Shown here: piece by piece, positions 30,549-41,064 of the stretch
Position numbering within the stretch: position 1 is the stretch's first letter
Layout: every line of letters starts with the position of its first letter
NCBI GenBank assembly: GCA_022448955.1
Contig: JAKVCU010000002.1
Location: 39,006-103,005 of the forward strand
From: Saprospiraceae bacterium
GTDB lineage: Bacteria > Bacteroidota > Bacteroidia > Chitinophagales > Saprospiraceae
Direction: 5' to 3'
Length of the DNA: 64,000 bases
The notes under the pieces: generated by a model
The model's database searches: none
What the model saw: only the letters and a program-made list of their open reading frames with translations
What the model was told of the DNA's origin: nothing
Made by a program: the position numbers and the translations under genes

Positions 30549-31907
30549 ATGGCACTTTCGAATGCATTTAAGGAACAAATGAAAACCATCTTGGGAGAGG
30601 AATCAGATCTATTTTTTCAAACAGTAGCTGAAAACCAACCTCCGACTAGTATTAGGTGGAATCCTTCCAAAGCTTTTTCCTTGCCAGAAAATAATGATAC
30701 AGTAAAATGGAATAATGATGGAGTATATTTAGAAGAACGTCCAACATTTACGCTTGATCCACTTTTTCATGGTGGAGCATACTATGTTCAGGAAGCCTCC
30801 TCCATGTTTTTGGCGTATGCCTTACGGCAAATAAATAAGCTTTCTGAGCCGCAAAAAGTATTGGATTTGTGTGCAGCACCAGGCGGGAAAAGTACTTTAC
30901 TTTCTAGTCTTTTGCCTACAGACAGTCTTCTTTTAAGTAATGAGGTGATACAGTCTCGTTTTCAAATCTTAAAAGAGAATATGACTAAATGGGGTGCTAT
31001 AAATAGTTGTTTGAGTAGACATGATAGCAAGGATTTTAAGGAGTTGACTGATTTTTTTGATCTGATCATTGTAGATGCACCTTGCTCAGGAGAAGGTTTG
31101 TTTCGAAAAGATCCGAAAGCTAGCGATGAATGGTCTCCAGAAAATGTACAGCTTTGTACAGGCAGACAAAAGAGAATTTTGGCGGAAGCCGTAAAAATGT
31201 TACAAGTAGGTGGAACGCTCATCTATTGTACCTGTACCTTTAATCATAAAGAAAATGAAGATAATGCAGCATGGCTGATGAATGAATTTGGCCTAGAGCA
31301 TGTTTCTTTGGAAATTCCTTCAGATTGGCCTATCGAAAAAAGAAGACAAGGCTACCAATTCTACCCCCACAGAGTAAAAGGAGAAGGATTTTATATTGCT
31401 TGCCTCCAAAAACCAGGTGCTCCTACCCCAGCTACCAAAAAGAAAAAGCATCAAAAAACTAGTGCTCTAAATCTTCTTTCAAAAAAACAAGTCGCTACTC
31501 TTCAAAATTGGGTTGAATCTGATCAAGCATTGAGCTTTTCAATAGATCAGAAGTTTCGAGTGTATGCTTTTTACAAAACACATAAAGAGTGGATTGAAAA
31601 GCTATCAACTAGCCTCTACCACTTTGTTCCAGGCCTACATATTGGCGATTTAAAGAATAATAAATTTATTCCTGCACATGGCCTAGCCATGAGTCAAATC
31701 GCCCATCCAGATATTCCTAAAGTGGTTATGGAAAAGCAACAAGCGCTTCATTATTTAAAAAAAGAAGTACCTACAATTAATATCATACCTAGAGACTGGG
31801 CTATTGTACAATATGAAGGAATCAACTTGGGCTGGATAAAGGGTCTAAAAAATCGCTACAACAATTATTATCCCAAAGAGTGGCGCATAAGAATGCGTAT
31901 AACATAA
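30549..31907 (+). CDS. RsmB/RsmF-type NOL1/NOP2/Sun rRNA (cytosine-5) methyltransferase
   Basis: VLDLCAAPGGKSTLL, VDAPCSGEGLFRKDP, LIYCTCTFNHKENE. Confidence 0.93.
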   Translation: MALSNAFKEQMKTILGEESDLFFQTVAENQPPTSIRWNPSKAFSLPENNDTVKWNNDGVYLEERPTFTLDPLFHGGAYYVQEASSMFLAYALRQINKLSEPQKVLDLCAAPGGKSTLLSSLLPTDSLLLSNEVIQSRFQILKENMTKWGAINSCLSRHDSKDFKELTDFFDLIIVDAPCSGEGLFRKDPKASDEWSPENVQLCTGRQKRILAEAVKMLQVGGTLIYCTCTFNHKENEDNAAWLMNEFGLEHVSLEIPSDWPIEKRRQGYQFYPHRVKGEGFYIACLQKPGAPTPATKKKKHQKTSALNLLSKKQVATLQNWVESDQALSFSIDQKFRVYAFYKTHKEWIEKLSTSLYHFVPGLHIGDLKNNKFIPAHGLAMSQIAHPDIPKVVMEKQQALHYLKKEVPTINIIPRDWAIVQYEGINLGWIKGLKNRYNNYYPKEWRIRMRIT

Positions 31908-31910
31908 AAA

Positions 31911-31941
31911 AGTTGTTCCACCACATTTGTGAGGAACAACT
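31911..31941 (-). terminator. Hairpin AGTTGTTCC...GGAACAACT followed by a T run on the minus strand
   Basis: 9-bp stem; minus-strand reading gives ...AACTTTTTTAT. Confidence 0.5.
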
Positions 31942-32003
31942 CCATCAGTTTACCAGCGAGAGCACATTATATATAGTTATATAAAAGTATCAACCTAAAT
32001 CGT

Positions 32004-32131
32004 TAGGCTAGAAAATTGGTATAATAAATTCTTTTAGTCAGCTCAAAAATCGTGCGTAACTTTCCTATCGTCAGTTACTTACTACTTTTGAGCTGACGAA
32101 TTTATTATACAAGCAATTTTGACTAGCCGCT
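32004..32131. repeat. Copy B of the dispersed palindromic repeat: ~128-bp MITE-like inverted-repeat element (core 32037-32097)
   Basis: GTCAGCTCAAAA...TTTTGAGCTGAC core, GTATAATAAATTC/GAATTTATTATAC outer arms, GGCTAG/CTAGCC ends; flanked by direct repeats TAAATCGT (31996-32003 and 32132-32139). Confidence 0.7.
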
Positions 32132-32173
32132 TAAATCGTCTGGCATTAAGCCAAATATGTGATATTTATATCT

Positions 32174-32851
32174 TTATAACTTAGCGATATCTCGAACCAA
32201 AATCTTTCCTCTATTGAAATAGATCAAATCTGACTTCTTCAATTCATTTAGTACCAGAGTGACCGTTTGACGAGAAGTACAAGTGATATTTGCGATGTCC
32301 TGATGAGTTAAAGAGTGTTTTAACAACATTTCATAGCCCACACGACGTCCACGAGAAGCAACAGAATCCTTAATGAATTCGATGATACGAGTTCGTGCAT
32401 CTTTAAAAATTAAAGATTCTAACTTATTTTCCGCACGCATTAATCGGCTTCCAAAGAGATTCATCACGCTACTGCATAACTCAAAGTTATTGCGCATCAT
32501 CTTTTTAAAATCACTCACTTTTAACGAATACAAATGAACATCTTCCTTTAAAGCTTGCGCAAAATCTTGACGATTTCTTTCGCCAATCAATCCTAGTTCG
32601 CCAAACATAGCTAATGGATGAATGAGTGACTTAATCACTTCTTTACCATCTGAGCTGTGCGTACCAATTTTGATCGTACCTTTTGCCAAAAAATAAATCA
32701 TATCGGAGGGATCTTCAGGAAGGTAGATAAAGCTATACTTTGATTTTACTTTATAATCCATTAAGCTACCTAATTCGATACGCTCCTCAGGAGATAGTGC
32801 ACTAAATAAAGGGAATTGTGTTAAGAAGGACATTTTTGCTTCGTTATTCAT
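32174..32851 (-). CDS. Crp/Fnr-family transcriptional regulator
   Basis: cNMP-binding-like domain and HTH (LTHQDIANITCTSRQTVTLVLNELKK). Confidence 0.93.
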   Translation of the reverse strand: MNNEAKMSFLTQFPLFSALSPEERIELGSLMDYKVKSKYSFIYLPEDPSDMIYFLAKGTIKIGTHSSDGKEVIKSLIHPLAMFGELGLIGERNRQDFAQALKEDVHLYSLKVSDFKKMMRNNFELCSSVMNLFGSRLMRAENKLESLIFKDARTRIIEFIKDSVASRGRRVGYEMLLKHSLTHQDIANITCTSRQTVTLVLNELKKSDLIYFNRGKILVRDIAKL

Positions 32852-33327
32852 AATCTCACTTTTTCAATTTTGGAAGAAGTTCCATGCAATTAAATTCGCA
32901 ATTGTACTTAGATAGACACGGATTATTCCTCCCCCCCCTACGCTTCACCTAATTTTTTTTATTTTTTTTTAAAAAAAGCAAGATTTTTTTCTGGAGCTAT
33001 CATAAGACAGGGGGTATTAACTTAGAGATATGGTATGAATATCTAGAAGAGTTCTTTGAGTTGAAAATACCGATAGTTCGCTAAGTAGTAATTATAGTGA
33101 GTGCTAAAAAATCTTGCCCAAACTAGGCTAAGGAGGGCTTTTATAGAAATTGTTAAAAAGTTCCAGTCAAGGATATAAGCCGGAGCGGGTATATGGCCTT
33201 TATAAGGTCATCTTATCAATCAGACTTTTGAAGGAAAGCCAATATCTAATTAGTATTTAGTAGAATAAGCTGCGCTGAATAATTGCCAGTATTGATCCCA
33301 GATGACACTCATTTTCCAAAAAAAAGA

Positions 33328-34269
33328 CTAATTAATCACTAGTGTAGAATCTGTAGATTGGTTGTATCCAGCAAAAACACCTTTACCGTTCTCTACATTG
33401 CTATCAATAAATACAGGAGGAGAGAAAGGATCATTTCCACTCGTTTGTTGACGACTTACGCTATTATAATAGTGGTAATAATGTTCTGAAACATTACGCA
33501 ATTGAGCAACCATTGGTCCTAGCAACTGCGCCTCAGAGTCAATACTAATGGAAATATTGAATGAAGCAGTAATTAGATCTCCATTAAATTCGGTATCCTC
33601 AAATAGAACACCGCCAAGAAAGTACGCAATAAATGTATTCTTATTATTTTGTGGGCTAAATGATACAGGCTCCAGAGAAGAGCTGATAATAATAGTATCC
33701 CCTTCCAAAACAGTAAATGAAAATACTTTTTGTAAGAAGTTAAGATGATAATAATTCACCATATCGGCTGGATCCTCAAACTGCAACTGCACATTATACG
33801 AGTAAGTCATATCATTCTGTGCATCGCTATTGACGGTCAAATCTACATTTGAGACAAATAATTGACTAATTTCAACAGGATATGGAACATGACTCTGAGC
33901 CATTATCGGATCGAAGCCAGGAGCTGAAGCTTTCAAAATATAAGTTTCTCCTTCCTGTGGCTTAAACTGATTACTTACATATTTCGGTGGTAGACGATTA
34001 GTTTGTGGAATAAAAGTCAAAGTTTCCAGCAGTTCGTCTTCTTGAAAAACCTCTACTGTTGCATCATCGACAAACTTAATTGCTGGGGATTCTAAAATAT
34101 TTTGAGTTTCCGTTACGGTTACCAATACGTTTTGACCTGCTGTAAAATCACTGCTTATAACTAATTGTGGAGAAGGATTTCCTAGAGACAATTCAACTGG
34201 ACGTTCACAAGTAGCTCCCATAAATAATAAGCTGGAGATAATGATTAATCCAATTATACTGGTACGCAT
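33328..34269 (-). CDS. DUF4249-like lipoprotein
   Basis: Lipoprotein signal, VISSDFTAGQNVLVTVTETQNILESPAIKFVDDATVEVFQE; follows a TonB receptor. Confidence 0.8.
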   Translation of the reverse strand: MRTSIIGLIIISSLLFMGATCERPVELSLGNPSPQLVISSDFTAGQNVLVTVTETQNILESPAIKFVDDATVEVFQEDELLETLTFIPQTNRLPPKYVSNQFKPQEGETYILKASAPGFDPIMAQSHVPYPVEISQLFVSNVDLTVNSDAQNDMTYSYNVQLQFEDPADMVNYYHLNFLQKVFSFTVLEGDTIIISSSLEPVSFSPQNNKNTFIAYFLGGVLFEDTEFNGDLITASFNISISIDSEAQLLGPMVAQLRNVSEHYYHYYNSVSRQQTSGNDPFSPPVFIDSNVENGKGVFAGYNQSTDSTLVIN

Positions 34270-34338
34270 ATCCTATTTAATTATTCGTCAAGTGAAAATA
34301 GAAATTTAAGTTTGGTCTATTATTTTACAAATATACAA

Positions 34339-37017
34339 TTAAAATTTTATTGTGTAATTAATCGAAGGTAAAAAAGGTAACATGGGTATTTCAACAAATT
34401 CCGTTTGTGTTTCGAAGTCACCATCAAAAAGCACGATAGATTCGCGAAGTTTGTAATAAAGTGGATTCCTCCGATTATATACATTGTACACTCCAAACTT
34501 GAACATATGCTGTACATTATCAGGGTCGCCAAAATATAAGTTAGCGCTTATGTCTAAGCGGTGCAAATTGGGTAATCTAAATTGATTTTTAGCTCCGAAG
34601 TCTTTGTTTAGAGTTGCAATACCAGTAATGGGATTAACAGTTATGAAGCGAATAGGGGCAGCACTAAAGGCAGTTCCAGTACCGAACAGCCAATTGGCGG
34701 TAAGCTGAAAGTTATTACCAATTCTTTGACTTAAAGCGATCTTAAAATCATGCCTACGGTCATAAGTAAAAGGATAAGTCCGTCCTAAATTAATCTTTTC
34801 AAAAGTCCGATTAGTATAAGAAAGGCCATAAGATACCCATCCCGTCATGCTACCTTTGGTTTTCTTAAACATTAACTCTAGCCCATAGGCTGTTCCATTT
34901 CCAACAGTGATATTATCTTCCCAATTATTATTGATATTTGCCCCTTCAGTATAATTAATGAGCTTATCCATAGCCTTATAGTAAAGCTCTCCACTGATTT
35001 CACCAATATTTTTTAATCGTTTATCTACACCTGCAACTATTTGCCAAGAAGTTTGTGGCTCAACATTTTTTGTGGAGGAGACCCATAAATCGGAGGGTAA
35101 TCCAAATCCAGATTGAGATAGTAAATGTAGATATTGTACCATACGGCTGCACGCTGCCTTAAAAACAAGGTCTTTTCTAGCTGTCCAGTTTATTGCAAAT
35201 CGAGGTTGCAAATAACCATAATTAATATTATCTAAGCGTAAATTAGATAACCGCAAACCGATATTAGCTCTAATATGCTTGCTAATTTCTACCTCATCTT
35301 CTAAATAGAAATTGTACTCTGTTGATCCAATAGGATCATTAAAAATAGTATCTCTTACTTGAAACTCATCAGTAGTTCCGTTAAAGAATAGAGCCCCGGG
35401 AATAAATTCACGTCTCGTCAATCCAAATCCTAGTCGAACATAGTGCTTACTATTAGGAACAAAATCAAAATCAACCTTTCCTCCAATATCCTCAATACTA
35501 GAATTAAATCGGCCAACGTTAATCACATTAAAAATGTTAATCAAATCCTCTGAAACAATACGATCTAAATTATCTTCATTGCGATAGTCGATATCAACAC
35601 TTAGTTTGCTGTAAGTCAGCGTCACATTACTAAATAACTTTTCGCTGATGATGTGATTCCAACGTAAAGAAGAAACCGTATTCCCCCAATCAAAACGGTC
35701 ATTATAACTTTGCCGGCTAAGAAAACGAGAGGTTCCTCCAGAACTATTAGGTACTTCTAATTCGAAAAATGTACGACCATTATCATCGAAAAAGTCTTTA
35801 CCCGAATAAAGACTAAGATAAACTTTATCTCTATTGGAGAATTTATAATTCACCTTTGCATTAATATCATAGAAGTAGTAATTCGTTTGCCCAATTTGAT
35901 CATTGTTCTCCTTTTTCCAATCAGCTGAAATACTTGGTAAATACCAATCAATAAATGATCTACGAGCAGAGATGAAATAGGACGCCTTATCTTTTACCAA
36001 AGGCCCCTCTAGAGTCAAGCGCCCTGTCATTAAACCAATATCTGCTTGCCCTTTAAATTTTTTGAGATTACCTTCTTTCATTCTGATATCCAGAACAGAG
36101 GAAAGACGTCCTCCATATCTTGCTGGAAACCCTCCTTTCACTAATTTTGCTGAGCGTATAGCATTGGTATTAAAAACCGAAAACATACCTGCAGCGTGGA
36201 ATACATTGTAAATCGGTACTCCATCAATCAGCACTAAGTTTTGATCAGCACTCCCTCCTCTAACAAAAATACCTCCTACTCCATCAGCGCCTGTTTGAAC
36301 ACCTGGCAGTAAGTGAGCAACTCTCAATAAATCAGGCTCTCCTCCCAAACTTGGCAACTGGTCTGCAGCTTCTCGCTGAATATCTACAGTGCTAATGTCA
36401 TTCGCTTGATTCTCGAGTAGAGAATCTTTGGGTACAACTACCACTTGAGGTAAATCTAGAGAAGGGAATAGTTCTATATTCCTAATAAAGTTATTTTCAA
36501 GCTGAATAGCTATGGTTTGCGTTTCATGGCCTACGTAAGAATAAATCAAGTTAAAGTTACCTGCCCTCAAGGTAAGGCTATAGAATCCATATTCGTTTGA
36601 AATTGCTCCTTTTCCACTCAAAGGATGATAAATATTAGCTCCTTGTAAAGGTTCTCCAGACTCTTGATCGCTTATAAATCCACTTATGGTAAAGGATCTG
36701 GGAGATATGCTAATCTCTCTTCCTACTAGTAGAATTTGACGGCCGTTAACTTTATAGGTCAATGGTAAATCATCAAATAAAAGATCTAAAATGGTTTTTA
36801 ACTTGACCGCTTTTAGCTGAAGAGTGTATTTTTTTTCAGGAATGATACTTGACTGGAAAGACAAAGGAACGTCATAATCTTGCATTAATAAAAATAAACA
36901 ATCCTTTAGTGTTTTATCTTCGACCTCTATATCACAGAGCTGTTCTAAAGGAGACTGTGCCTTTAGAAAACTACATAATGAGCAAAATAAACATATGAGT
37001 GTAAGACGTTGAACCAT
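34339..37017 (-). CDS. TonB-dependent receptor with STN and carboxypeptidase-like regulatory domains
   Basis: STN-like N-terminus, ISGFISDQESGEPLQGANIYHP, plug GGIFVRGGSADQNLVLIDGVPIYN. Confidence 0.93.
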   Translation of the reverse strand: MVQRLTLICLFCSLCSFLKAQSPLEQLCDIEVEDKTLKDCLFLLMQDYDVPLSFQSSIIPEKKYTLQLKAVKLKTILDLLFDDLPLTYKVNGRQILLVGREISISPRSFTISGFISDQESGEPLQGANIYHPLSGKGAISNEYGFYSLTLRAGNFNLIYSYVGHETQTIAIQLENNFIRNIELFPSLDLPQVVVVPKDSLLENQANDISTVDIQREAADQLPSLGGEPDLLRVAHLLPGVQTGADGVGGIFVRGGSADQNLVLIDGVPIYNVFHAAGMFSVFNTNAIRSAKLVKGGFPARYGGRLSSVLDIRMKEGNLKKFKGQADIGLMTGRLTLEGPLVKDKASYFISARRSFIDWYLPSISADWKKENNDQIGQTNYYFYDINAKVNYKFSNRDKVYLSLYSGKDFFDDNGRTFFELEVPNSSGGTSRFLSRQSYNDRFDWGNTVSSLRWNHIISEKLFSNVTLTYSKLSVDIDYRNEDNLDRIVSEDLINIFNVINVGRFNSSIEDIGGKVDFDFVPNSKHYVRLGFGLTRREFIPGALFFNGTTDEFQVRDTIFNDPIGSTEYNFYLEDEVEISKHIRANIGLRLSNLRLDNINYGYLQPRFAINWTARKDLVFKAACSRMVQYLHLLSQSGFGLPSDLWVSSTKNVEPQTSWQIVAGVDKRLKNIGEISGELYYKAMDKLINYTEGANINNNWEDNITVGNGTAYGLELMFKKTKGSMTGWVSYGLSYTNRTFEKINLGRTYPFTYDRRHDFKIALSQRIGNNFQLTANWLFGTGTAFSAAPIRFITVNPITGIATLNKDFGAKNQFRLPNLHRLDISANLYFGDPDNVQHMFKFGVYNVYNRRNPLYYKLRESIVLFDGDFETQTEFVEIPMLPFLPSINYTIKF

Positions 37018-37316
37018 TGCTTCTGAACTAAAATGGTACTGCCTTACAAGATAAGGGAAAAACTCTATAAAGGAAGTCCGTTAACAACAAATTGAAGAAA
37101 AGTTGCGAGCACGACTAAGTTTTAAGAGTATATTTAAGTATTGGTAAAAGGAGAACCAATGGTTTGAAACTACCTACTGGTAAAGGTAAAATTTTGCTAA
37201 GGCTTCGTGGTGGAGCTTAGCGAGCAAAGTGACTGATCCAATCGGACGCAATAGTCCTCAAAGCTTTGGTTTTCAGACAGTAGAGAATTTAAACATGCTC
37301 TAATTATTAAAAAGAC

Positions 37317-38306
37317 CTAATAACATTGTCCACCAACAACAATGTATTTACCAGCGTTATTCTTTTTGAATTGGATTGCATTAGTCATTGTCCAATCATC
37401 AAGGATGGCCTCTAATTGCTTTTCTTTAATATCTATGTTTAAGCTAAACTTACAATCCAGAATATTTAATTGGCTTGCATCTATCTGAACATCATAGGAG
37501 CGTTCCAAATCTTGGAGAATTGACCTAAAGCTTTGATCTATAAAGATGAGTTTATTGGAATGCCATGCTTGTGCATTAGAGGTTTTATCTTTTCTGTTTA
37601 CTTCTCCTGTTTTTGTATGGAGGGTAGCCCTTTGCTGCTGTGTTAATACCTCTACCATAGACCCATCCTTCGCTTCAAATTTGACTTTACCCTCAACTAC
37701 TTCTACTTCCGTAAAATCTTCTTGTGGGTAGGCCCGAACATTAAATGCTGTTCCTAGAACGACTACTTTCGTAAAATCACTTTCAATAATAAAAGGATGT
37801 TCCTTATCTTTTGCTACCTCAAAGTATGCTTCACCACTTAAAAATACCTTTCGTTCATCCTGGTCGGAAAACGACGCTAAATATTGGAAGCTTGAGTTTT
37901 CATTTAAAACAACAGTAGTACCATCTTCCAAATGAACAGTTCGTTGCTCATTATCCAAAGTCTGAATATTCATCCATGCCACTGTTTCAGATTCGCCAAA
38001 AGGCTGGATAAAGATATACGCCACTATAAGTACAGCAACAGCTGCTGCTATTCGCAATAGATTAGGGAATAAGGGTTTGACAATTGCTTCGGATGGTTTA
38101 GCCTCCATTTTCGTTTGGAACCTTGACCATGCCGCATCTATATCTGGCTCAAATCCACCAGAATATTGCTTGCTCCAATGAAAGACTTTGGCCTCTTCAC
38201 GGGCCTCTTTCTCTAAATGCAATTGATCAAGCTTCGCTTGCTCAGCAGCTTTTAAATTACCTTTTTCCTTTTTCAATAATAATGCTATGTGACGTTTCTT
38301 CTTCAT
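37317..38306 (-). CDS. FecR-family anti-sigma factor
   Basis: VHLEDGTTVVLNENSSFQY, VFLSGEAYFEVAKDKEHPFII, VLGTAFNVRAY; start placed at MKKKRH rather than the upstream TTG of the listed ORF. Confidence 0.93.
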   Translation of the reverse strand: MKKKRHIALLLKKEKGNLKAAEQAKLDQLHLEKEAREEAKVFHWSKQYSGGFEPDIDAAWSRFQTKMEAKPSEAIVKPLFPNLLRIAAAVAVLIVAYIFIQPFGESETVAWMNIQTLDNEQRTVHLEDGTTVVLNENSSFQYLASFSDQDERKVFLSGEAYFEVAKDKEHPFIIESDFTKVVVLGTAFNVRAYPQEDFTEVEVVEGKVKFEAKDGSMVEVLTQQQRATLHTKTGEVNRKDKTSNAQAWHSNKLIFIDQSFRSILQDLERSYDVQIDASQLNILDCKFSLNIDIKEKQLEAILDDWTMTNAIQFKKNNAGKYIVVGGQCY

Positions 38307-38383
38307 ATTTTCTAGTATCCAATTAATAGACACCAATTTGGGGTATCCCCCCTATTCATTTTATTTTTTTTTTGCCTAGTTAT

Positions 38384-38929
38384 TTAAAGATGATTCTTCA
38401 GCTTGATTCTCAGCACCTTTAGTGCCTTGGATATTTGATTTTCCACTGTTTTGATGGAGATATTCAATTTATCCGCAATCTCTTGATATGACATTTCTTC
38501 AAAACGGCTTAAGGCAAAAACAATTCTGCAGCGTTCTGGAAGACTATCAATAGCAGCATTTATCATTTGCTCCATTTCCTTAGCCTCTACTTGCTGCTGT
38601 GCCTTTGGTGCAGAACTATAAGCAAGATCAATTTTTTCTTCTTCGTCGAATTTTATTTTTTGATCTCGGATATAATTAAGTGTACGATTGATAGCTGCTC
38701 TTTTGAGATAAGCGCTTATAGTCGTAGAAATTTTGAGTCTGTCCTTTCGTCGCCAGACTTCATAAAAGACCTCTTGCGCTATGTCTTCAACTAAAACTTT
38801 GTCGGGTAAGACTTTAAAAATCACATTACAGATAAATCCATAATAGTTACCAAAAAGTAACTTCATGGCTTGATCACCATCTGTTTTAAACAAATGTAGT
38901 AATTCTTGGTCTGTAATTTTGTGCTGCAA
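38384..38929 (-). CDS. RNA polymerase ECF sigma factor
   Basis: VEDIAQEVFYEVWRR, LPERCRIVFALSRFEEMSYQEIADKLNISIKTVENQISKAL. Confidence 0.95.
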   Translation of the reverse strand: MQHKITDQELLHLFKTDGDQAMKLLFGNYYGFICNVIFKVLPDKVLVEDIAQEVFYEVWRRKDRLKISTTISAYLKRAAINRTLNYIRDQKIKFDEEEKIDLAYSSAPKAQQQVEAKEMEQMINAAIDSLPERCRIVFALSRFEEMSYQEIADKLNISIKTVENQISKALKVLRIKLKNHL

Positions 38930-39271
38930 CTGGCTGAAAGCTAAGTTTTGTCAATAGCTGACATAATTTATGGATCTTTTGAAGTTTTATTTTTCTGTTA
39001 GACCCAAATGTAAACTCCCCAAATTTAGTATTTCCATTTCAAATGTGAAGGCTTTAAAAAATTTTTTTTTATACATTCGACGACAGTCCAATTTTCATGC
39101 GCTATCTTTTGAATAAATCAAAAGAATAAGATACCTTAACGGACTAAAATCAAACAGCGTGCTCAAACACCTTCAATTTTCCTAGTTTTTAGCGTATGAT
39201 ATTATTTGATTGGATTCCTGTCATTGACAGGTATTTTTGTTTGAGACACTACTATAATTAACATAATTTGT

Positions 39272-40807
39272 ATGATGAAAAAGTTACTTGCAGTATTTCT
39301 TAGCTTAACATTTACTCCTTTATTTTTATTCTCCCAAAACGGTATAGACGAAGCGATCAACAGTGTTTTTGAACCTGTCACCAAGGCGATTGAATCCGTA
39401 GTATTCTTCTCTTTTACTATTGGTGGTTTCACGATTCCATTCGTATTGATATGGTTGATTGTTGGTGCAATCATCTTTACAGTCTACATGAAATTTGTCA
39501 ATGTTACAGCCTTCAAGCATGCCATAGATGTAGTTAGAGGAAAGTATGATGACCCTAATGATACAGGAGAGGTATCCCACTTCCAAGCATTGACGGCAGC
39601 CTTATCTGGCACAGTTGGAGTAGGTAATATTGCTGGTGTAGCTATTGCCGTTTCTTTAGGTGGCCCAGGGGCTACATTCTGGATGATCATTGCTGGCCTA
39701 TTTGGAATGTCTTCCAAATTTGTAGAGTGCTCTCTTGGTGTGATGTACCGCAATATTAATGATGATGGTTCTGTTTCAGGTGGACCAATGTATTATTTAG
39801 ATAAGGGTCTTGCTGAAAAAGGATTAGGAGGGCTAGGGAAAGTACTAGCTGTATTATTCGCCATTGCTTGTATTGGTGGGTCTTTTGGTGGTGGCAATAT
39901 GGTTCAAATTAATCAGGCTACCCAGCAGTTTATTGATATCACAGGTGGTGATACTGGATTTATGGCTGGTAAAGGCTGGTTATTTGGTTTAATAATGGCT
40001 GCTATAGTTGCATTAATTATCATTGGTGGTATCAAATCTATCGCGAAAGTTACAGATAAAGTTGTTCCATTCATGGTAGGTATCTACATTCTGGGTGCCT
40101 TATTGGTATTGGGCTACCATGTAGCTGATATTCCAGCTGCTTTTGGTTTAATCTTTTCTGGAGCATTTTCTGCAGAAGCAATGTATGGTGGTTTTGTTGG
40201 TGTTTTGATTCAAGGCTTCCGCCGTGCAGCTTTCTCTAATGAGGCTGGTATTGGTTCTGCATCTATTGCACACTCTGCTGTAAAAACAGATGAGCCTATT
40301 TCGGAGGGTATTGTAGCATTATTAGAGCCTTTCATTGATACAGTGATCATTTGTACAATGACAGCACTTGTGATTATCATCACCAACTACGGAGGGCAAG
40401 GAGCTGAATTCGCTTTACAAAATGGAGAGAAACTTGGTGGAATTACCTTAACATCTTCAGCATTTGAATCTGTACTTAGCTGGTTCCCAGCTGTATTGTC
40501 CTTTGCTGTTATCTTATTTGCTTTATCCACGATGATTTCTTGGTCTTACTATGGATTAAAAGCTTGGACTTACTTATTTGGTGAAAGCCGTGCTGCAGAT
40601 ATTTCTTATAAAATTGTTTTCTGTTTCTTCGTTGTAGTAGGTGCTTCCATGAGCTTAGGTTCTGTATTTGCATTTGGTGATGCGATGATCTTTGCGATGT
40701 GTTTCCCCAACGTTCTTGGTTTGTACTTCTTACTTCCAAATGTTAGAGATGCTTACACAGAATATATGCGAAAGATAAAGAGTGGTGAGATTGCGAAGAC
40801 AAGCTAA
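39272..40807 (+). CDS. Alanine/glycine:cation (Na+) symporter, AGCS family
   Basis: [57 protein letters not shown]. Confidence 0.95.
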   Translation: MMKKLLAVFLSLTFTPLFLFSQNGIDEAINSVFEPVTKAIESVVFFSFTIGGFTIPFVLIWLIVGAIIFTVYMKFVNVTAFKHAIDVVRGKYDDPNDTGEVSHFQALTAALSGTVGVGNIAGVAIAVSLGGPGATFWMIIAGLFGMSSKFVECSLGVMYRNINDDGSVSGGPMYYLDKGLAEKGLGGLGKVLAVLFAIACIGGSFGGGNMVQINQATQQFIDITGGDTGFMAGKGWLFGLIMAAIVALIIIGGIKSIAKVTDKVVPFMVGIYILGALLVLGYHVADIPAAFGLIFSGAFSAEAMYGGFVGVLIQGFRRAAFSNEAGIGSASIAHSAVKTDEPISEGIVALLEPFIDTVIICTMTALVIIITNYGGQGAEFALQNGEKLGGITLTSSAFESVLSWFPAVLSFAVILFALSTMISWSYYGLKAWTYLFGESRAADISYKIVFCFFVVVGASMSLGSVFAFGDAMIFAMCFPNVLGLYFLLPNVRDAYTEYMRKIKSGEIAKTS

Positions 40808-40846
40808 TCCCTTTACCTTTTATTTATACATTGAAATATGAGTCAG

Positions 40847-40877
40847 CCCGAATTTTCGACTAAGTCGAAAATTCGGG
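40847..40877 (+). terminator. Intrinsic terminator CCCGAATTTTCGAC-TAA-GTCGAAAATTCGGG-TTTCTTT
   Basis: 14-bp perfect stem downstream of the AGCS gene. Confidence 0.85.
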
Positions 40878-41064
40878 TTTCTTTATTCAGAAAACTCCCC
40901 TCTTATTGTAAATACTTGTTTTCAGTCCTTTCATCTTTTCCCTTTTTTCTTGGTAAAAAACGAAGCCAAAATACAGTCTGCCTGCGGCTGAGAGTCAAGA
41001 CGGTATGATTTTTGCCTAAATAGCCATCGCCTCCGCTTTATCATAGCTCGATTTTGATACTATT

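Noticed and set aside
32920-32990. Homopolymer-rich stretch (C7, T8, T10, A7) upstream of a Crp/Fnr gene as a phase-variable promoter
   Set aside because: Tract lengths are suggestive, but no variation can be seen in one sequence and such tracts are common in AT-rich intergenic DNA.
32930-33070. Possible short plus-strand frame ...WSYHKTGGINLEIWYEYLEEFFELKIPIVR*
   Set aside because: Only about 35 codons after a poly-A/T tract, no start codon, plausible by chance.
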